Below, in pieces: positions 7,056-17,108 of a stretch of 35,108 nt of DNA. Position 1 is the stretch's first letter; every line of letters begins with the position of its first letter. Both the position numbers and the translations under genes were made by a program. The stretch lies in the NCBI GenBank assembly GCA_028288365.1, contig JAQBNU010000029.1, positions 1 to 35,108 of the forward strand, written 5' to 3'. The notes under the pieces are model-generated. The model saw nothing but the letters and a program-made list of their open reading frames with translations. It did not search any database and was not told the DNA's origin. This DNA is from Chitinophagaceae bacterium. Its GTDB lineage: Bacteria > Bacteroidota > Bacteroidia > Cytophagales > Cytophagaceae.

Positions 7056-9749
7056 TTATTTCTTCGCCGGTTCTTTATCTCCTAACAAATGTACCCATCC
7101 TTTTAAAATTTGTACTTCGTCATCGGGATTTAATCTTCTGTAGTAATGCACTTCTGCTTCGTAGTAGTACACCCCTTCTGTTAAAAAATTACTGGCGCCG
7201 TCTACTGTTCTCCATTTGATGGAAGGATCACCGTTGTAACTGTATACCTGATTGCCCCAACGATTGAATACCGTGAAGTGTACTACCTGCACGCCTTTAG
7301 GAATAGGAAACGCTTCGAAGATGTCATTCAATCCGTTGTTGTCGCGCGTGACTAAATTAGGCAATTCATAGTACACACAGTTGTCGATGCAAATGCGATT
7401 GCTGGCTGCGCCTTCTATATTTTGGTAGTTCACCGCTTTCACTTCATAGCAACCTGCCAAACTGGAATCTCCGGGATCGTGCACATACGATGTATCAGTA
7501 ATAAACGTAAGCAAAGACAATCCATCGCTGTTATGACCAGAATAATATATATTATATCCCTTGATCGTATTACAACGTGTATCAGCAACAGAGTTCCATA
7601 ACAAACTATTCACCGTTTGATTAAAAGGGGGCGCACATGATTTCAAGGTCAAGACAGGAGCGATAGGTGGTGAATCATCTAAAGGGATCACTTGTCGTAC
7701 CGGGGATAAAGAATACAATTCTCCTTTCAATCTCGGATCGCAATAACGTCCTTTCACCAATACATAATAATTTACGGTATCGCAATTGTGCACCGCCACA
7801 TTATCCAGATAAGTTCCTACTTTTACTTTGTCCAAGAGCGTGGCTATTTTTATATAAGGCAAGGCTCCATTAATGGATCGATAAATTTCCAATGTATCCA
7901 GGTTGCATACGGTGGAAACATTCCAAGACAAGAACGTCGCATTGTTGCGTGGTTGTGCGGTGAATACTACAGATGATTGTATAGGCGACAACTCCAATCC
8001 ATTCACTTGTGTTTTGTAAAAGTATTGTTTATTAGTTGTATTAAGATTGTTGTCTGTGTAAAAAGTATCTGTAAGCGCAGCAGTATTTATTTTAGTGTAT
8101 ACCGTAGGTGCATCAGAAGATGCTCTGTACAAGTCGTACGAAAAAGGAGGTGTAACATTATCCAAAGGTTGAAACCAATTGATCTGTATCGTTCCATTCA
8201 CTGGATCTGTAGCTGTTACGGAGGCTGACGCAATCATGGGTACGTCCACGGCAATCTGCCCACAAGATTCGTTAGAAGGATAACTTACGCCATTGGAAGG
8301 TGCAGCAAACGTAGCGATAATGGTGTAACAATAAATAACACCTGGTACAAGACCCGTACCGTTATTGTTATCTAAGTAAGTATTGGTACCTGCATCTATT
8401 TCTTTTATGAACACATAACCAGATGTGGCTGGTATACCAGCATCACAAGGAGCTGGATTTAAATTCGCCCCATTACATTCTTTTCTATAAATTCTAATTT
8501 TTAAAGCACTAGAGCAAACCGTTGTTTTATATGGATCCCAGGATAAAGTAATTCCTGTTGGCTGTGGATTCGTGACTAAATTTTTAGGTTCCGGCGCCTT
8601 GACATAAACTAACATGCTGCGCACGTCGGTCAACTGCGGCGCGGTTGTAGATACATCCTGTGCTCTGTATACAATTTCATAAGGTTGTTCACGGATATGA
8701 TCGCAAGTGGTTTGCCAACTGTAATGAATAGAAGGAGCAGATGTATTGTTGTTAATGACTGGAAGATAATTGGCAGGAGAAGTAGCAAGCGAATACGTAC
8801 CGCTGTATGACTCCATGTAAATATTATGATTGTTAGGATGAGAGGCCGTGACTGTATTTTTCAATAAAGTGCCTGCTACAACACAGGTATCAGCCGGTAA
8901 TTTTAGTACAGGAGGCCTGTTCTGTGTATCATTGATCTGAATCTGCATGTCACGGATCACGTAACCGATGCGTATACCGTTGCGCCATTCTGAAATCATA
9001 ATGGCAATGTTATAATAGCGTGGCAGTGAGCCATTGGTATAATCGCTCGGCGTATCCCATACTATTTCTCCCGTGATCGGATCGATGGTAATGGTAGACG
9101 AACCGCCAGAAGTAGACGAACCACCATAAGCAGGATCGGCAGGTGATTTAAAGTTGATCACATTGACACCTGCAGCAGATTGAGGGGTTACAAATTTATA
9201 AGACAAGCTGTCTCCATCCGGATCATAAGCTCCAGGGTTATGCGTGTAAATCTCACCGATTGCCCCCTGATCGATGGGAGGAACAGACAATACAGGAGAA
9301 TTATTCAATCCTAAAAAAGGATCGATGTCTATCGCCGTCTCCACATAGAAAGCTGTATTGACCGATTGCGACATGTTGATGATGTTGGCAATCCTGTTCT
9401 GTTCTTGAAAACCTGCTTTGTAAAAACCTGCTGCTTTGTAAGTATGGGTGAAGACGTAGAGATTTATGGAAGTCCCATTGGTGGGATCTACAACATTGTG
9501 ATATGATTTATTAGAGGTCTGCGAACTGCCGTCTCCAAACGACAGGGTTGCCTGATCCTGAGCGATGTTGGCGTTGTCGTTGATATACAGTTGAAGTGTA
9601 AAAGTATAAGTTAGGGAAGTGCTGCTCGTGCGTACTGCTTTGATATCACCAGCCTTAATGTGAGTGGCTTGCGCCATAAATGAAACGCCACAACACAACC
9701 ACACCAAAAAAACAACCCGAAATACCCTCGTCAACGTAAAAGAAATCAT
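7056..9749 (-). CDS. T9SS-exported, gliding motility-associated C-terminal domain protein
   Basis: A surface protein of 897 residues. It has an N-terminal signal peptide (about 1-28, ending near AQATH) and then 'ATHIKAGDI', a start often seen in large bacteroidete surface proteins. PKD/cadherin-like repeats follow (for example 'GAYDPDGDSLSYKFV' near 175), then several fibronectin III-like segments (about 390-790) with paired cysteines. The final 90 residues ('DNNGLNDIFEAF...VFNRWGNQVYSY...GVYYYEAEV') are the CHU_C / gliding motility-associated domain, a T9SS type B sorting signal. The protein is therefore exported and attached at or released from the cell surface. The family includes adhesins and polymer-binding proteins; no enzymatic domain is seen. 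The ligand is unknown. Confidence 0.9.
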   Translation of the reverse strand: MISFTLTRVFRVVFLVWLCCGVSFMAQATHIKAGDIKAVRTSSTSLTYTFTLQLYINDNANIAQDQATLSFGDGSSQTSNKSYHNVVDPTNGTSINLYVFTHTYKAAGFYKAGFQEQNRIANIINMSQSVNTAFYVETAIDIDPFLGLNNSPVLSVPPIDQGAIGEIYTHNPGAYDPDGDSLSYKFVTPQSAAGVNVINFKSPADPAYGGSSTSGGSSTITIDPITGEIVWDTPSDYTNGSLPRYYNIAIMISEWRNGIRIGYVIRDMQIQINDTQNRPPVLKLPADTCVVAGTLLKNTVTASHPNNHNIYMESYSGTYSLATSPANYLPVINNNTSAPSIHYSWQTTCDHIREQPYEIVYRAQDVSTTAPQLTDVRSMLVYVKAPEPKNLVTNPQPTGITLSWDPYKTTVCSSALKIRIYRKECNGANLNPAPCDAGIPATSGYVFIKEIDAGTNTYLDNNNGTGLVPGVIYCYTIIATFAAPSNGVSYPSNESCGQIAVDVPMIASASVTATDPVNGTIQINWFQPLDNVTPPFSYDLYRASSDAPTVYTKINTAALTDTFYTDNNLNTTNKQYFYKTQVNGLELSPIQSSVVFTAQPRNNATFLSWNVSTVCNLDTLEIYRSINGALPYIKIATLLDKVKVGTYLDNVAVHNCDTVNYYVLVKGRYCDPRLKGELYSLSPVRQVIPLDDSPPIAPVLTLKSCAPPFNQTVNSLLWNSVADTRCNTIKGYNIYYSGHNSDGLSLLTFITDTSYVHDPGDSSLAGCYEVKAVNYQNIEGAASNRICIDNCVYYELPNLVTRDNNGLNDIFEAFPIPKGVQVVHFTVFNRWGNQVYSYNGDPSIKWRTVDGASNFLTEGVYYYEAEVHYYRRLNPDDEVQILKGWVHLLGDKEPAKK

Positions 9750-9852
9750 AGCTTGAATAATGACCTAAATATAAACAGGATTGCCTGTCAATATGGTATA
9801 AATGTACAGAAAATAATATGTTATTTAGAATGCATTTAAATAATAACATTTA

Positions 9853-9883
9853 TTGCAATTCAGTGCCACAGGTTCTAATTTTG
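9853..9883 (+). promoter_or_regulatory. sdhCAB promoter
   Basis: TTG (9853-9855), a 20-base spacer and TAATTTTG (9876-9883): the best match to the Bacteroidota promoter consensus in the window. The sdhC ATG follows 39 bases later. Confidence 0.75.
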
Positions 9884-9922
9884 GTAGATTTCAGAAAAAC
9901 ACTTATATAAAGTTAAAATAAG

Positions 9923-10618
9923 ATGAATTGGTTTATCTCCGCCGTATCTTCCTCAGTAGGAAAAAAAATCATGATGGCCCTGACAGGGCTTTTTCTATGC
10001 TCGTTCCTGGTGGTTCACCTCATTGGAAACCTCCAACTCTTAAAACTAGATCTCGGTCTTTCTTTTAATACCTATGCGCAATTCATGTCGCATAATCCGG
10101 TGATCCAAACTATTTCTAAAGGGAACTTTGCCATCATCCTCGCTCACGCTTTGATCGCACTTTTTCTAACCAGGCAAAACGCCAGTGCCCGTCCCATCGG
10201 TTATCAGGTGAAGAAAGGTTCGGCCAACAGCACCTGGAGTTCCCGCAACATGGGGTTACTCGGTACTATTTTACTGGTATTCATTGCTGTTCACTTGTAC
10301 CATTTCTGGTGGCAAGTACACTACGGTGGAACCATACCGATGAGAGAATATACAGACGATCACGGAAACTTAGTGAGCTTTACGGATTTGTATGCAGCGG
10401 TTATGTTTGCGTTTAGCAATCCTTACATTGTAGCGTTCTATGTCTTCTCTATGATCGCCATGGGCTATCACTTGTACCACGGCTTTGCCAGCGCCTTCCA
10501 GTCGTTGGGTTTAAATCACGTAAAATACAATGGATTGATTCGTGCCGTAGGTTTTCTCTTCTACTTCGTCATTCCGGCAGCTTATGCTTCTATTCCATTA
10601 ATCATTTTCTTTCGTTAA
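9923..10618 (+). CDS. sdhC: succinate dehydrogenase cytochrome b subunit (b558 family)
   Basis: Membrane anchor of the respiratory succinate:quinone oxidoreductase. The 231 residues form five membrane helices, the single-subunit type B anchor that holds two hemes b (b558 family, as in Bacteroidota and Bacillus), unlike the separate SdhC/SdhD of E. coli. Helix I is 'KKIMMALTGLFLCSFLVVHLIGNL' (about 15-37) with a candidate heme His. Further candidate heme ligands are the His residues in 'ILAHALIALF', 'VHLYHFWW' and 'YHLYHGFASAF'. First gene of the sdh operon, 22 bp before sdhA. Confidence 0.95.
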   Translation: MNWFISAVSSSVGKKIMMALTGLFLCSFLVVHLIGNLQLLKLDLGLSFNTYAQFMSHNPVIQTISKGNFAIILAHALIALFLTRQNASARPIGYQVKKGSANSTWSSRNMGLLGTILLVFIAVHLYHFWWQVHYGGTIPMREYTDDHGNLVSFTDLYAAVMFAFSNPYIVAFYVFSMIAMGYHLYHGFASAFQSLGLNHVKYNGLIRAVGFLFYFVIPAAYASIPLIIFFR

Positions 10619-10640
10619 CCATTACATCATCTGATCCGAT

Positions 10641-12554
10641 ATGAAATTAGATTCCAAAATACCAGAAGGTCCGATAGGCGATAAATGGACCAAGCATAAA
10701 TTCAAATTGAAACTGGTGAACCCAGCCAATAGAAGAAAATACGACATCATCGTAGTAGGTACTGGTCTTGCCGGTTCATCCGCAGCAGCCAGTTTGGGAG
10801 AAATGGGATACAATGTAAAAGTATTCTGCTTTCAGGACAGTCCCCGCAGAGCGCACAGTATCGCTGCTCAGGGAGGTATCAACTCTGCGAAAAATTACCG
10901 CAACGACGGCGACAGCGTATACCGTCTGTTTTACGATACAGTAAAAGGCGGTGACTACCGCGCACGCGAAGGCAATGTGCATCGCTTAGCTGAAGTCAGC
11001 GTGAACATCATTGATCAATGCGTGGCACAAGGTGTACCATTCGCCCGTGAGTACGGTGGCTTGTTGGACAACCGCTCATTCGGTGGTGCCCAGGTAGCAC
11101 GTACATTCTATGCGAGGGGACAAACCGGACAACAATTATTATTAGGTGCTTACTCTGCGCTGGAGCGTCAGGTAAACGAAGGCACTGTAAAACAATATAC
11201 TCGTCACGAAATGCTGGACGTAGTCACCATCGATGGCATCGCCAAAGGTGTAGTGGTTCGTGATCTAGTGACCGGAGAAATTGAAAGCCACAGCGCACAT
11301 GCTGTGTTGTTATGCACCGGTGGATACGGCAACGTATTCTACTTGTCTACCAATGCACAAGGCTGTAACGTAACAGCGGCCTGGAGAGCACATAAGAAAG
11401 GCGCCTTGTTTGGTAATCCTTGCTTTACACAAATTCACCCAACTTGTATTCCTGTTTCCGGTGATCACCAATCAAAATTAACGTTGATGAGTGAATCATT
11501 GCGTAACGATGGTCGTGTGTGGGTACCTGCAAAACCAGGTGACAAACGTGTAGCCGCCGACATCCCTGAAGGCGAAAGAGATTATTTCCTGGAAAGAAAA
11601 TATCCTTCTTTTGGTAACCTGGTGCCTCGTGATGTGGCATCCAGAAATGCCAAAGAAATGTGTGACGAAGGCAAAGGTGTTGGTGCCAGCGGATTGGCCG
11701 TATACCTTGACTTCGCTGATTCCATCAAGCGTTTGGGCGAAGATGCCGTAAGAGCTAAATACGGTAACCTGTTCGACATGTATGCACAGATTACTGGAGA
11801 AAATCCTTACAAAACACCGATGCGTATCTACCCTGCTGTTCACTATACCATGGGCGGACTCTGGGTTGATTATAATTTATCGACTACCGTAAAAGGTTTG
11901 TATGCTTTAGGTGAAGCGAACTTCTCTGACCATGGTGCCAACCGTTTGGGAGCGAGTGCGCTGATGCAAGGCTTAGCAGACGGTTACTTCGTGATCCCAG
12001 CAACACTGAGTGATTACTTAGCGGAGATCGGACCGAAAGCAGTAGATAAAAATCATCCTGCATTTGCAGAAGCCGTTAAATCTGTAAAAGACCAAACAGC
12101 GAAACTACTTGCTATCAACGGAAAGAAAACAGCCAACGAATACCACAAAGAGCTCGGTAAGATCATGTGGGAATACTGCGGAATGGCGCGGAATGCAGAA
12201 GGTTTGAAAAAAGCACAAAAGTTGATTCAGGAATTGCGTGCAGACTTCTGGAAGAACGTAAAAGTTTCCGGTGAAGCAGAAGACTTGAATCCTAACCTGG
12301 AAAGAGCAGGCCGTGTGGCAGATTTCTTAGAGCTTGGAGAATTGATGGTGGTAGACGCTCTGAATCGTAATGAATCATGTGGCGGTCACTTCCGTGAAGA
12401 ATACCAAACGGATGAAAACGAAGCACAACGCGACGACGATCACTACGCATACGTAGCGGCTTGGGAATACAAAGGCGATAACCAACCGGAAGAATTACAC
12501 AAAGAAGATCTTGTGTTTGAAAATGTTAAACTCACTCAAAGAAGCTACAAATAG
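10641..12554 (+). CDS. sdhA: succinate dehydrogenase flavoprotein subunit
   Basis: Oxidises succinate to fumarate with covalently bound FAD in the cytoplasmic head of complex II. The 637 residues have the Rossmann dinucleotide motif at 36-46 ([11 protein letters not shown]) and the covalent-FAD His72 in '[11 protein letters not shown]'. The substrate-binding region is around 'IHPTCIP' and '[12 protein letters not shown]', and the C-terminal signature is '[21 protein letters not shown]'. Length and sequence fit the bacteroidete type B enzyme, which may also run as fumarate reductase. Its stop is 2 bp before the sdhB start, so translation is probably coupled. Confidence 0.97.
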   Translation: MKLDSKIPEGPIGDKWTKHKFKLKLVNPANRRKYDIIVVGTGLAGSSAAASLGEMGYNVKVFCFQDSPRRAHSIAAQGGINSAKNYRNDGDSVYRLFYDTVKGGDYRAREGNVHRLAEVSVNIIDQCVAQGVPFAREYGGLLDNRSFGGAQVARTFYARGQTGQQLLLGAYSALERQVNEGTVKQYTRHEMLDVVTIDGIAKGVVVRDLVTGEIESHSAHAVLLCTGGYGNVFYLSTNAQGCNVTAAWRAHKKGALFGNPCFTQIHPTCIPVSGDHQSKLTLMSESLRNDGRVWVPAKPGDKRVAADIPEGERDYFLERKYPSFGNLVPRDVASRNAKEMCDEGKGVGASGLAVYLDFADSIKRLGEDAVRAKYGNLFDMYAQITGENPYKTPMRIYPAVHYTMGGLWVDYNLSTTVKGLYALGEANFSDHGANRLGASALMQGLADGYFVIPATLSDYLAEIGPKAVDKNHPAFAEAVKSVKDQTAKLLAINGKKTANEYHKELGKIMWEYCGMARNAEGLKKAQKLIQELRADFWKNVKVSGEAEDLNPNLERAGRVADFLELGELMVVDALNRNESCGGHFREEYQTDENEAQRDDDHYAYVAAWEYKGDNQPEELHKEDLVFENVKLTQRSYK

Positions 12555-12556
12555 AT

Positions 12557-13321
12557 ATGGCAGGCAATATGAACATTACTCTAAAAGTATGGCGCCAAAA
12601 AAACGCCAACACCAAAGGCAAATTGGTTAGCTACAACGCCAAAGATGTTTCTCCTGATATGTCTTTTCTGGAGATGATCGATGAGGTCAACGAAGTATTG
12701 ATTAAAAAAGGAGACGAGCCCATCGCGTTCGATCACGATTGCCGCGAAGGCATTTGCGGCATGTGCTCTATGGTCATTGACGGCAGACCACACGGTCCGA
12801 AAGAAGGCATCACGACCTGTCAGTTGCACATGAGAAGTTTCAAAGACGGAGATACCATTACCATCGAACCATGGAGAGCGAAAGGGTTCCCTGTGTTGAA
12901 AGATTTAGTGGTAGATCGTTCTGCTTTTGACCGCATCATACAAGCAGGTGGTTACATCTCTGTTAACACTGGTGTAACGATCGACGCCAATGCCATTGCG
13001 ATCTCTAAACAAGATTCTGATAAAGCCTTCGACGCGGCAACCTGCATCGGATGTGGCGCTTGCGTAGCAGCTTGTAAAAATGCTTCTGCCATGTTGTTCT
13101 TATCAGCGAAAGTTTCCCAGTTGTCTTTGTTGCCACAAGGACACCCAGAAAGAAAATCGCGTGTAGAAAACATGCTGCAACAAATGGAAGACGAAGGTTT
13201 TGGTAACTGCTCCAACACCGGTGCTTGTTCTGTAGAATGTCCAAAAGAAATCGGACAAGAACACATCGCTCGTCTGAACCGCGAATTCATTGCGGCGAAA
13301 GCAAGTTCGGATAACGTTTAA
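12557..13321 (+). CDS. sdhB: succinate dehydrogenase iron-sulfur subunit
   Basis: Carries electrons from FAD to the quinone site. In 254 residues all three cluster motifs are complete. The [2Fe-2S] Cys are at 62/67/70/88 ([10 protein letters not shown] and TTCQL), the [4Fe-4S] Cys at 163/166/169 (CIGCGAC), and the [3Fe-4S] set involves Cys173, Cys218, Cys224 and Cys228 ([16 protein letters not shown]). Third and last gene of sdhCAB, followed by a good terminator. Confidence 0.97.
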   Translation: MAGNMNITLKVWRQKNANTKGKLVSYNAKDVSPDMSFLEMIDEVNEVLIKKGDEPIAFDHDCREGICGMCSMVIDGRPHGPKEGITTCQLHMRSFKDGDTITIEPWRAKGFPVLKDLVVDRSAFDRIIQAGGYISVNTGVTIDANAIAISKQDSDKAFDAATCIGCGACVAACKNASAMLFLSAKVSQLSLLPQGHPERKSRVENMLQQMEDEGFGNCSNTGACSVECPKEIGQEHIARLNREFIAAKASSDNV

Positions 13322-13343
13322 TAGTATCTATTAGATAATAAAT

Positions 13344-13377
13344 GAAATAGCTGTTCTACTTTTAGGGCAGCTATTTC
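13344..13377 (+). terminator. sdh operon terminator
   Basis: Stem GAAATAGCTG/CAGCTATTTC (13344-13353 with 13368-13377). It can extend inward by four more pairs including two G-T wobbles, and is followed by a T-rich stretch. Confidence 0.8.
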
Positions 13378-13434
13378 GCTTTTAAGTTTTTATTTTTCAC
13401 AAAACATCTCTTACCTTTAAAAGATAAAAGCGCC

Positions 13435-14316
13435 ATGAAATTTTTTTATGCATTTATTCTTTTCAATTCTTTCATTGGCCTTTCGTTTTCACAATCTGTG
13501 AACACATTTCCTGACTCGAATGCAGTTTGGATAAATGGATTATATATATACGATGAATCTCATCTAAGTTATCAGCATAGTATAACGACCTATTGCATGG
13601 GCGACGAAGATACAACCATCGGATCTTATACCTACTCTAAAATTAATTATTGTGGCGGTCCGTATAAAGGAGCTACCAGAACTGAATCGGGAAAGGTATA
13701 TTACATTCCAAAAGATTCTACAGCTGATTATCTGTTGTATGATTTTTCAGTACAGCCAGGTGATCTGATATATAATGTATATGTTGAAGGAGTTTTTGGG
13801 CCAGCAAATCTTTATCCTGATCCCCTTTTGGTAACTGATGTTTCCGAGTTCACGATTAATGGTATAGCACATAAACAAATTTTTTTAAATGAAGGTGTTT
13901 CCTGGATCGAAGGGATAGGAAATAATACCAATGGTTTGTTTGCAGGTATAGAGATATTAGAGATCTTCGCTTATACTCAAATGGATTGCATGAGTCAGAA
14001 CGACACCAGCCTTTTCCCCAGCTATAACTTGCAACCTTGTAACCTGACATTAGGAAATACTACCGCACAAAAGAATAAAGACCTGGTTGCTTACCCCAAT
14101 CCTACTGAACATAGCACCACCCTGCAATGGGATGAATCCTTGACTGACTTTACGATACAAGTATACAACGCAATCGGCAATACTTTTGATCCTGTAATTA
14201 TTTATCCGTCCGGTAGAAGTGCCGAAATTGATTTGTCTATTTATCCAAAAGGACTCTATACTATTGTAATGACTAATACGCAAAAAAGTTATACGGCAAG
14301 AGTGATCAAACGATAA
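13435..14316 (+). CDS. T9SS type A sorting domain-containing protein
   Basis: A secreted protein of 293 residues. The signal peptide spans residues 1-19 (MKFFYAFILFNSFIGLSFS then Q). The last 75 residues carry the T9SS type A (Por secretion tail) pattern: 'VAYPNPTEHSTTLQW' near 215-230, 'IQVYNAIGN', 'IDLSIYPKGLYTIVM' and a terminal 'ARVIKR'. The middle (20-210) has Cys residues and many Tyr/Asp/Gly but no family I recognise. It is probably exported by the same system as the protein at 7056-9749. A TACCTTTA box near 13412 is one base off the -7 consensus. Confidence 0.85.
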   Translation: MKFFYAFILFNSFIGLSFSQSVNTFPDSNAVWINGLYIYDESHLSYQHSITTYCMGDEDTTIGSYTYSKINYCGGPYKGATRTESGKVYYIPKDSTADYLLYDFSVQPGDLIYNVYVEGVFGPANLYPDPLLVTDVSEFTINGIAHKQIFLNEGVSWIEGIGNNTNGLFAGIEILEIFAYTQMDCMSQNDTSLFPSYNLQPCNLTLGNTTAQKNKDLVAYPNPTEHSTTLQWDESLTDFTIQVYNAIGNTFDPVIIYPSGRSAEIDLSIYPKGLYTIVMTNTQKSYTARVIKR

Positions 14317-14387
14317 CGTTTAAGAAATATCACGCGTAAAAATAATTTCACTGTGTTGTCATACACTTCTTCTATTCTATCGATTCA

Positions 14388-15593
14388 ATGACCAGACAAA
14401 AATACATTTCCCTTATCCTTATTCTCGGCACACTTACAGCCCTTGTTCCCTTCACAGTAGACATGTACCTACCAGGATTTCCGGCCATTGCCAAGGATCT
14501 GCATACGGACGTGGCCAGCGTAGGACTTTCTTTATCCAGCTTCTTCATAGGCATCTCGTTTGGTCAGCTCCTATATGGGCCTTTGCTTGATCGTTACGGA
14601 AGAAAAATACCTTTGTACTGCGGATTGATTGTGTATGTGATCGCATCGATTGCTTGCATAGAAGTCACCAATATCTCTGAACTCATCATCATACGCTTTA
14701 TTCAAGCCATTGGTAGCTGTGTAGCCGGTGTGGCTTCCATGGCCATGGTCAGAGATTTATTTCCGGTAAAAGATTCTGCCAAAGTTTTCTCCTTACTCAT
14801 GTTGATGGTGGGTCTTTCACCCATGCTCGCTCCGACCATAGGTGGTTATGTGACTGCGGAAGCCGGATGGCACGCGGTATTCATGACCTTAGCAGGGATG
14901 GGAGTATTTGTAATTCTTGCGGTGTTTTTCTTTTTACCTAACAGCTACAAACCTGATTCTACCATTTCTTTAAAACCTCAGGCCATCATTAGTAATTTCA
15001 TTTTAGTTTTGAAAGAACCTGCGTTTTATACTTACGCCTTTACAGGTGCCATGGCTTTTGGTGGTTTGTTTGCTTACGTAGCTAGTTCTCCGCTTGTCTT
15101 TATGGAAGTGTTTCATGTAGACGGTAAAGTATACGGATGGATCTTCGCTTTTCTTTCTATCGCCTTTATTGGTTCCAATCAAATCAATACCTTGCTTTTG
15201 TCTTACTACCGCAGTGAGCAAATTGTCAAAGCCTCGCTGATCGCGATGTGCATGGTAATGATTGTTTTCCTTTTACTTACACTGAGTGGTGTGTTGGGAC
15301 TTTATGGAACGATTGCTTTTCTATTCTTCTACCTTTGTTTTCTTGGATTGATCAATCCCAATACGGCAGCGTTATCGTTGGCTCCATTCAGTAAAAATGC
15401 AGGTTCTGCTTCTGCCATGCTGGGTGCTTTACAAATGTGTATGGGAACCCTTGCTTCTATCGGTGTGAGTATATTTACGGAGCCCTCCGCAGTACCAATG
15501 ATTGCTATCATTGGTGCTACCTCTTTTGGATCTCTGACAATCTTAATGATAGGGAAAAGAAAAAGTAGTCGGGTGAATGTTATCCCTTCGTAA
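14388..15593 (+). CDS. Bcr/CflA-type multidrug efflux MFS transporter
   Basis: A proton-coupled drug/H+ antiporter of the major facilitator superfamily, DHA1/Bcr-CflA branch. The 401 residues form 12 membrane helices. The family start 'LGTLTALVPFTVDMYLPGFPAIAKDL' (14-39) carries the Asp-Met-Tyr-Leu-Pro motif in helix 1. Motif A is 'GPLLDRYGRKIPL' (about 64-76) between helices 2 and 3, and 'GLSPMLAPTIGGYV' matches the antiporter motif C region of helix 5. Bcr-like members export bicyclomycin, sulfonamides or cysteine/peptides; the substrate here cannot be read. It stands alone; no clear promoter. Confidence 0.9.
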   Translation: MTRQKYISLILILGTLTALVPFTVDMYLPGFPAIAKDLHTDVASVGLSLSSFFIGISFGQLLYGPLLDRYGRKIPLYCGLIVYVIASIACIEVTNISELIIIRFIQAIGSCVAGVASMAMVRDLFPVKDSAKVFSLLMLMVGLSPMLAPTIGGYVTAEAGWHAVFMTLAGMGVFVILAVFFFLPNSYKPDSTISLKPQAIISNFILVLKEPAFYTYAFTGAMAFGGLFAYVASSPLVFMEVFHVDGKVYGWIFAFLSIAFIGSNQINTLLLSYYRSEQIVKASLIAMCMVMIVFLLLTLSGVLGLYGTIAFLFFYLCFLGLINPNTAALSLAPFSKNAGSASAMLGALQMCMGTLASIGVSIFTEPSAVPMIAIIGATSFGSLTILMIGKRKSSRVNVIPS

Positions 15594-15603
15594 ATAAAAA
15601 AAA

Positions 15604-15742
15604 GCAAGTTTGCGCATTCACCGTCGGCACACTCATAATTTTTTCTGGAAAAAATGTTATGTGACTCGTGAGAGTTCAGATAAAGCATTTTTTATATAAT
15701 CCATGAGCATAGGTCGGCCATTGACAGCGTAGGCAAACTTGC
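15604..15742. repeat. 139-bp element with inverted ends
   Basis: The ends GCAAGTTTGC (15604-15613) and GCAAACTTGC (15733-15742) are perfect inverses. Looser similarity continues inward (GTCGGC-containing stretches at both sides). The interior is AT-rich with a small hairpin TTTTTTCTGGAAAAAA. No open frame. It could be a miniature inverted-repeat element or an RNA structure in the trailer of the MFS gene. Confidence 0.45.
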
Positions 15743-15813
15743 ATCACAAAGATACGGGAATGAATACGGAGAAGCAAACTGATTCATCAAACATCTTTGA
15801 TGCAAATAAAAAA

Positions 15814-15843
15814 CTCCCACCCTCCACTCAAGGAAGATGGGAG
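15814..15843 (-). terminator. hsp20 terminator
   Basis: A 12-position stem with two C-A mismatches (CTCCCACCCTCC against GGAAGATGGGAG), followed on the minus strand by TTTTTTATTT. It lies 25 bases beyond the hsp20 stop. Confidence 0.6.
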
Positions 15844-15867
15844 ATCTCAACCAACTTCACCACCAAT

Positions 15868-16323
15868 TTAGTTTACAGTGATTTCTCTGTTTTCATTCTT
15901 GTCTTGTTCCTTCTTCGGAATTTCCAATAACAATATCCCGTTTTCATAAGTGGCTACCACTGCACTTTCATTTGCATTTTCCGGCAATCGAAACGCTCTC
16001 TGGAATGATCCGTAATTGAATTCCTTCCTTGAAAACTTTTTATCCTTCACTTCTTTTTCTTCGCTGTGTTTACCAGACACTATCAATGTTCTTTTCTCCA
16101 CTGCAATTTTAAAATCCGTTTTATTGTATCCCGGTGCCGACAATTCCAGCTTATAATTATTTTCTTCCTCCGAGATATTGACAGCAGGCACAAACGATGC
16201 ATGCTCTCTTGCAGCAAATTCATTGCCGAATACATTTTCCAATAATCCACTGAATGGATGATTGTACACTGTCGATTTGTTGACTTGACCATTTGCCGGT
16301 TTTGTCCATTCTACTAATCTCAT
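15868..16323 (-). CDS. small heat-shock protein, Hsp20/alpha-crystallin family
   Basis: An ATP-independent holdase chaperone that binds unfolding proteins. I place the start at the ATG at 16323 (151 residues, family length) because AAGGAGG lies nine bases upstream. The open frame runs on to 16452, but those 43 extra residues (Cys, Asn and Met-rich) are not family-like. The alpha-crystallin domain covers about 45-140: 'VPAVNISEEENNYKLELSAPGY', 'KTDFKIAVEKRTLIVSG', 'GSFQRAFRLPENAN', 'ATYENGILLLEIPKK'. The C-terminal I-x-V (ITV) is the oligomer-forming tail motif. Divergent from the RDD/dctA pair. Confidence 0.93.
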   Translation of the reverse strand: MRLVEWTKPANGQVNKSTVYNHPFSGLLENVFGNEFAAREHASFVPAVNISEEENNYKLELSAPGYNKTDFKIAVEKRTLIVSGKHSEEKEVKDKKFSRKEFNYGSFQRAFRLPENANESAVVATYENGILLLEIPKKEQDKNENREITVN

Positions 16324-16332
16324 GGTTTGGTT

Positions 16333-16339
16333 CCTCCTT
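16333..16339 (-). promoter_or_regulatory. strong Shine-Dalgarno of hsp20
   Basis: Minus-strand AAGGAGG, nine bases before the ATG at 16323. Such perfect sites are rare in Bacteroidota, so it is strong evidence for this start. Confidence 0.75.
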
Positions 16340-16578
16340 TTTGATGTTAAACTTTTGTTAAACTTCATGTATCTCTCTTCGACCAAATAATAGTCCAGAA
16401 TTGAAAACATATTATTTCTCTGACAAAATTTCCCATTACAAATGTTATTCATTCAATAACTCACCATAATTGACAGTATACCTGACGTTTTTACTGTATA
16501 AAATTTGTATCATTGAAAACGCACCTTGATAAAAAGCGCTCTCTTTGGCATCTTTACTCACCTAATACCTCTTCCACT

Positions 16579-17103
16579 ATGTTATTCCATTCCCAAGACA
16601 TTCGTCCTATTGAAAGATTCACCCTGTTGATTCTTGATCCGCTGATCACAGCTCTATGTCTCTATGTTCCGTTATTATTGCTCACACTTCCCTTTCATCT
16701 CCTGGGTTTAGTGAACTCGTTCGCATTTACAAAGTGTTGTTCCTTTTTGTTTCTCGCCACCTATCTGAATAAAGACATAGCACATGGCCAAAGTCTGGGT
16801 AAACGCATCTTGGGATATGCTGTAGTCAATGAAAGCAATGGCAGAGCACCACGCAAAGCAATCTGCTTTTTGCGTAACCTGACGATACTTGTATATCTAT
16901 TAGAACTCATCTACTGTTTCTTTTCACCCAATCAAAAAATCAGTGATCACCTCACGAAAACAAAAATCATCAAAACAAAAAAAGACACTCAACCGATTCG
17001 TTCTTTTTATAGAGACATGAAAACCATCACTTACGACAATGAAACACGTGAAGTAATTGGATTGACCGTTTTGCTTTTTGTTCTTACCTTATTTTTGAAA
17101 TAA
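16579..17103 (+). CDS. RDD family membrane protein
   Basis: A small inner-membrane protein of the RDD family, whose members have an Arg-Asp-Asp pattern and mostly unknown roles (some transport). The first helix region is 'RPIERFTLLILDPLITALCLYV', the second helix spans about residues 37-60, and the signature loop 'GQSLGKRILGYAVVNESNGRAPRKAICFLRNL' is clear, with a last helix at the C-terminus. The frame can start at TTG 16513 (196 residues), but I prefer ATG 16579 (174 residues). A -7-like box (TA-N3-TTTG, 16499-16507) would put transcription start at about 16514, which leaves no leader for the TTG. The stop is 5 bp before the symporter, so the two are co-transcribed. Confidence 0.75.
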   Translation: MLFHSQDIRPIERFTLLILDPLITALCLYVPLLLLTLPFHLLGLVNSFAFTKCCSFLFLATYLNKDIAHGQSLGKRILGYAVVNESNGRAPRKAICFLRNLTILVYLLELIYCFFSPNQKISDHLTKTKIIKTKKDTQPIRSFYRDMKTITYDNETREVIGLTVLLFVLTLFLK

Positions 17104-17108
17104 ACACA

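Noticed and set aside
15739-15930. A 63-codon ORF between the MFS and hsp20 genes
   Set aside because: It spans the hsp20 terminator and the antisense end of hsp20, with no family resemblance.
16324-16452. N-terminal extension of the small heat-shock protein
   Set aside because: A strong AAGGAGG site supports the ATG at 16323 and the extension has atypical composition.
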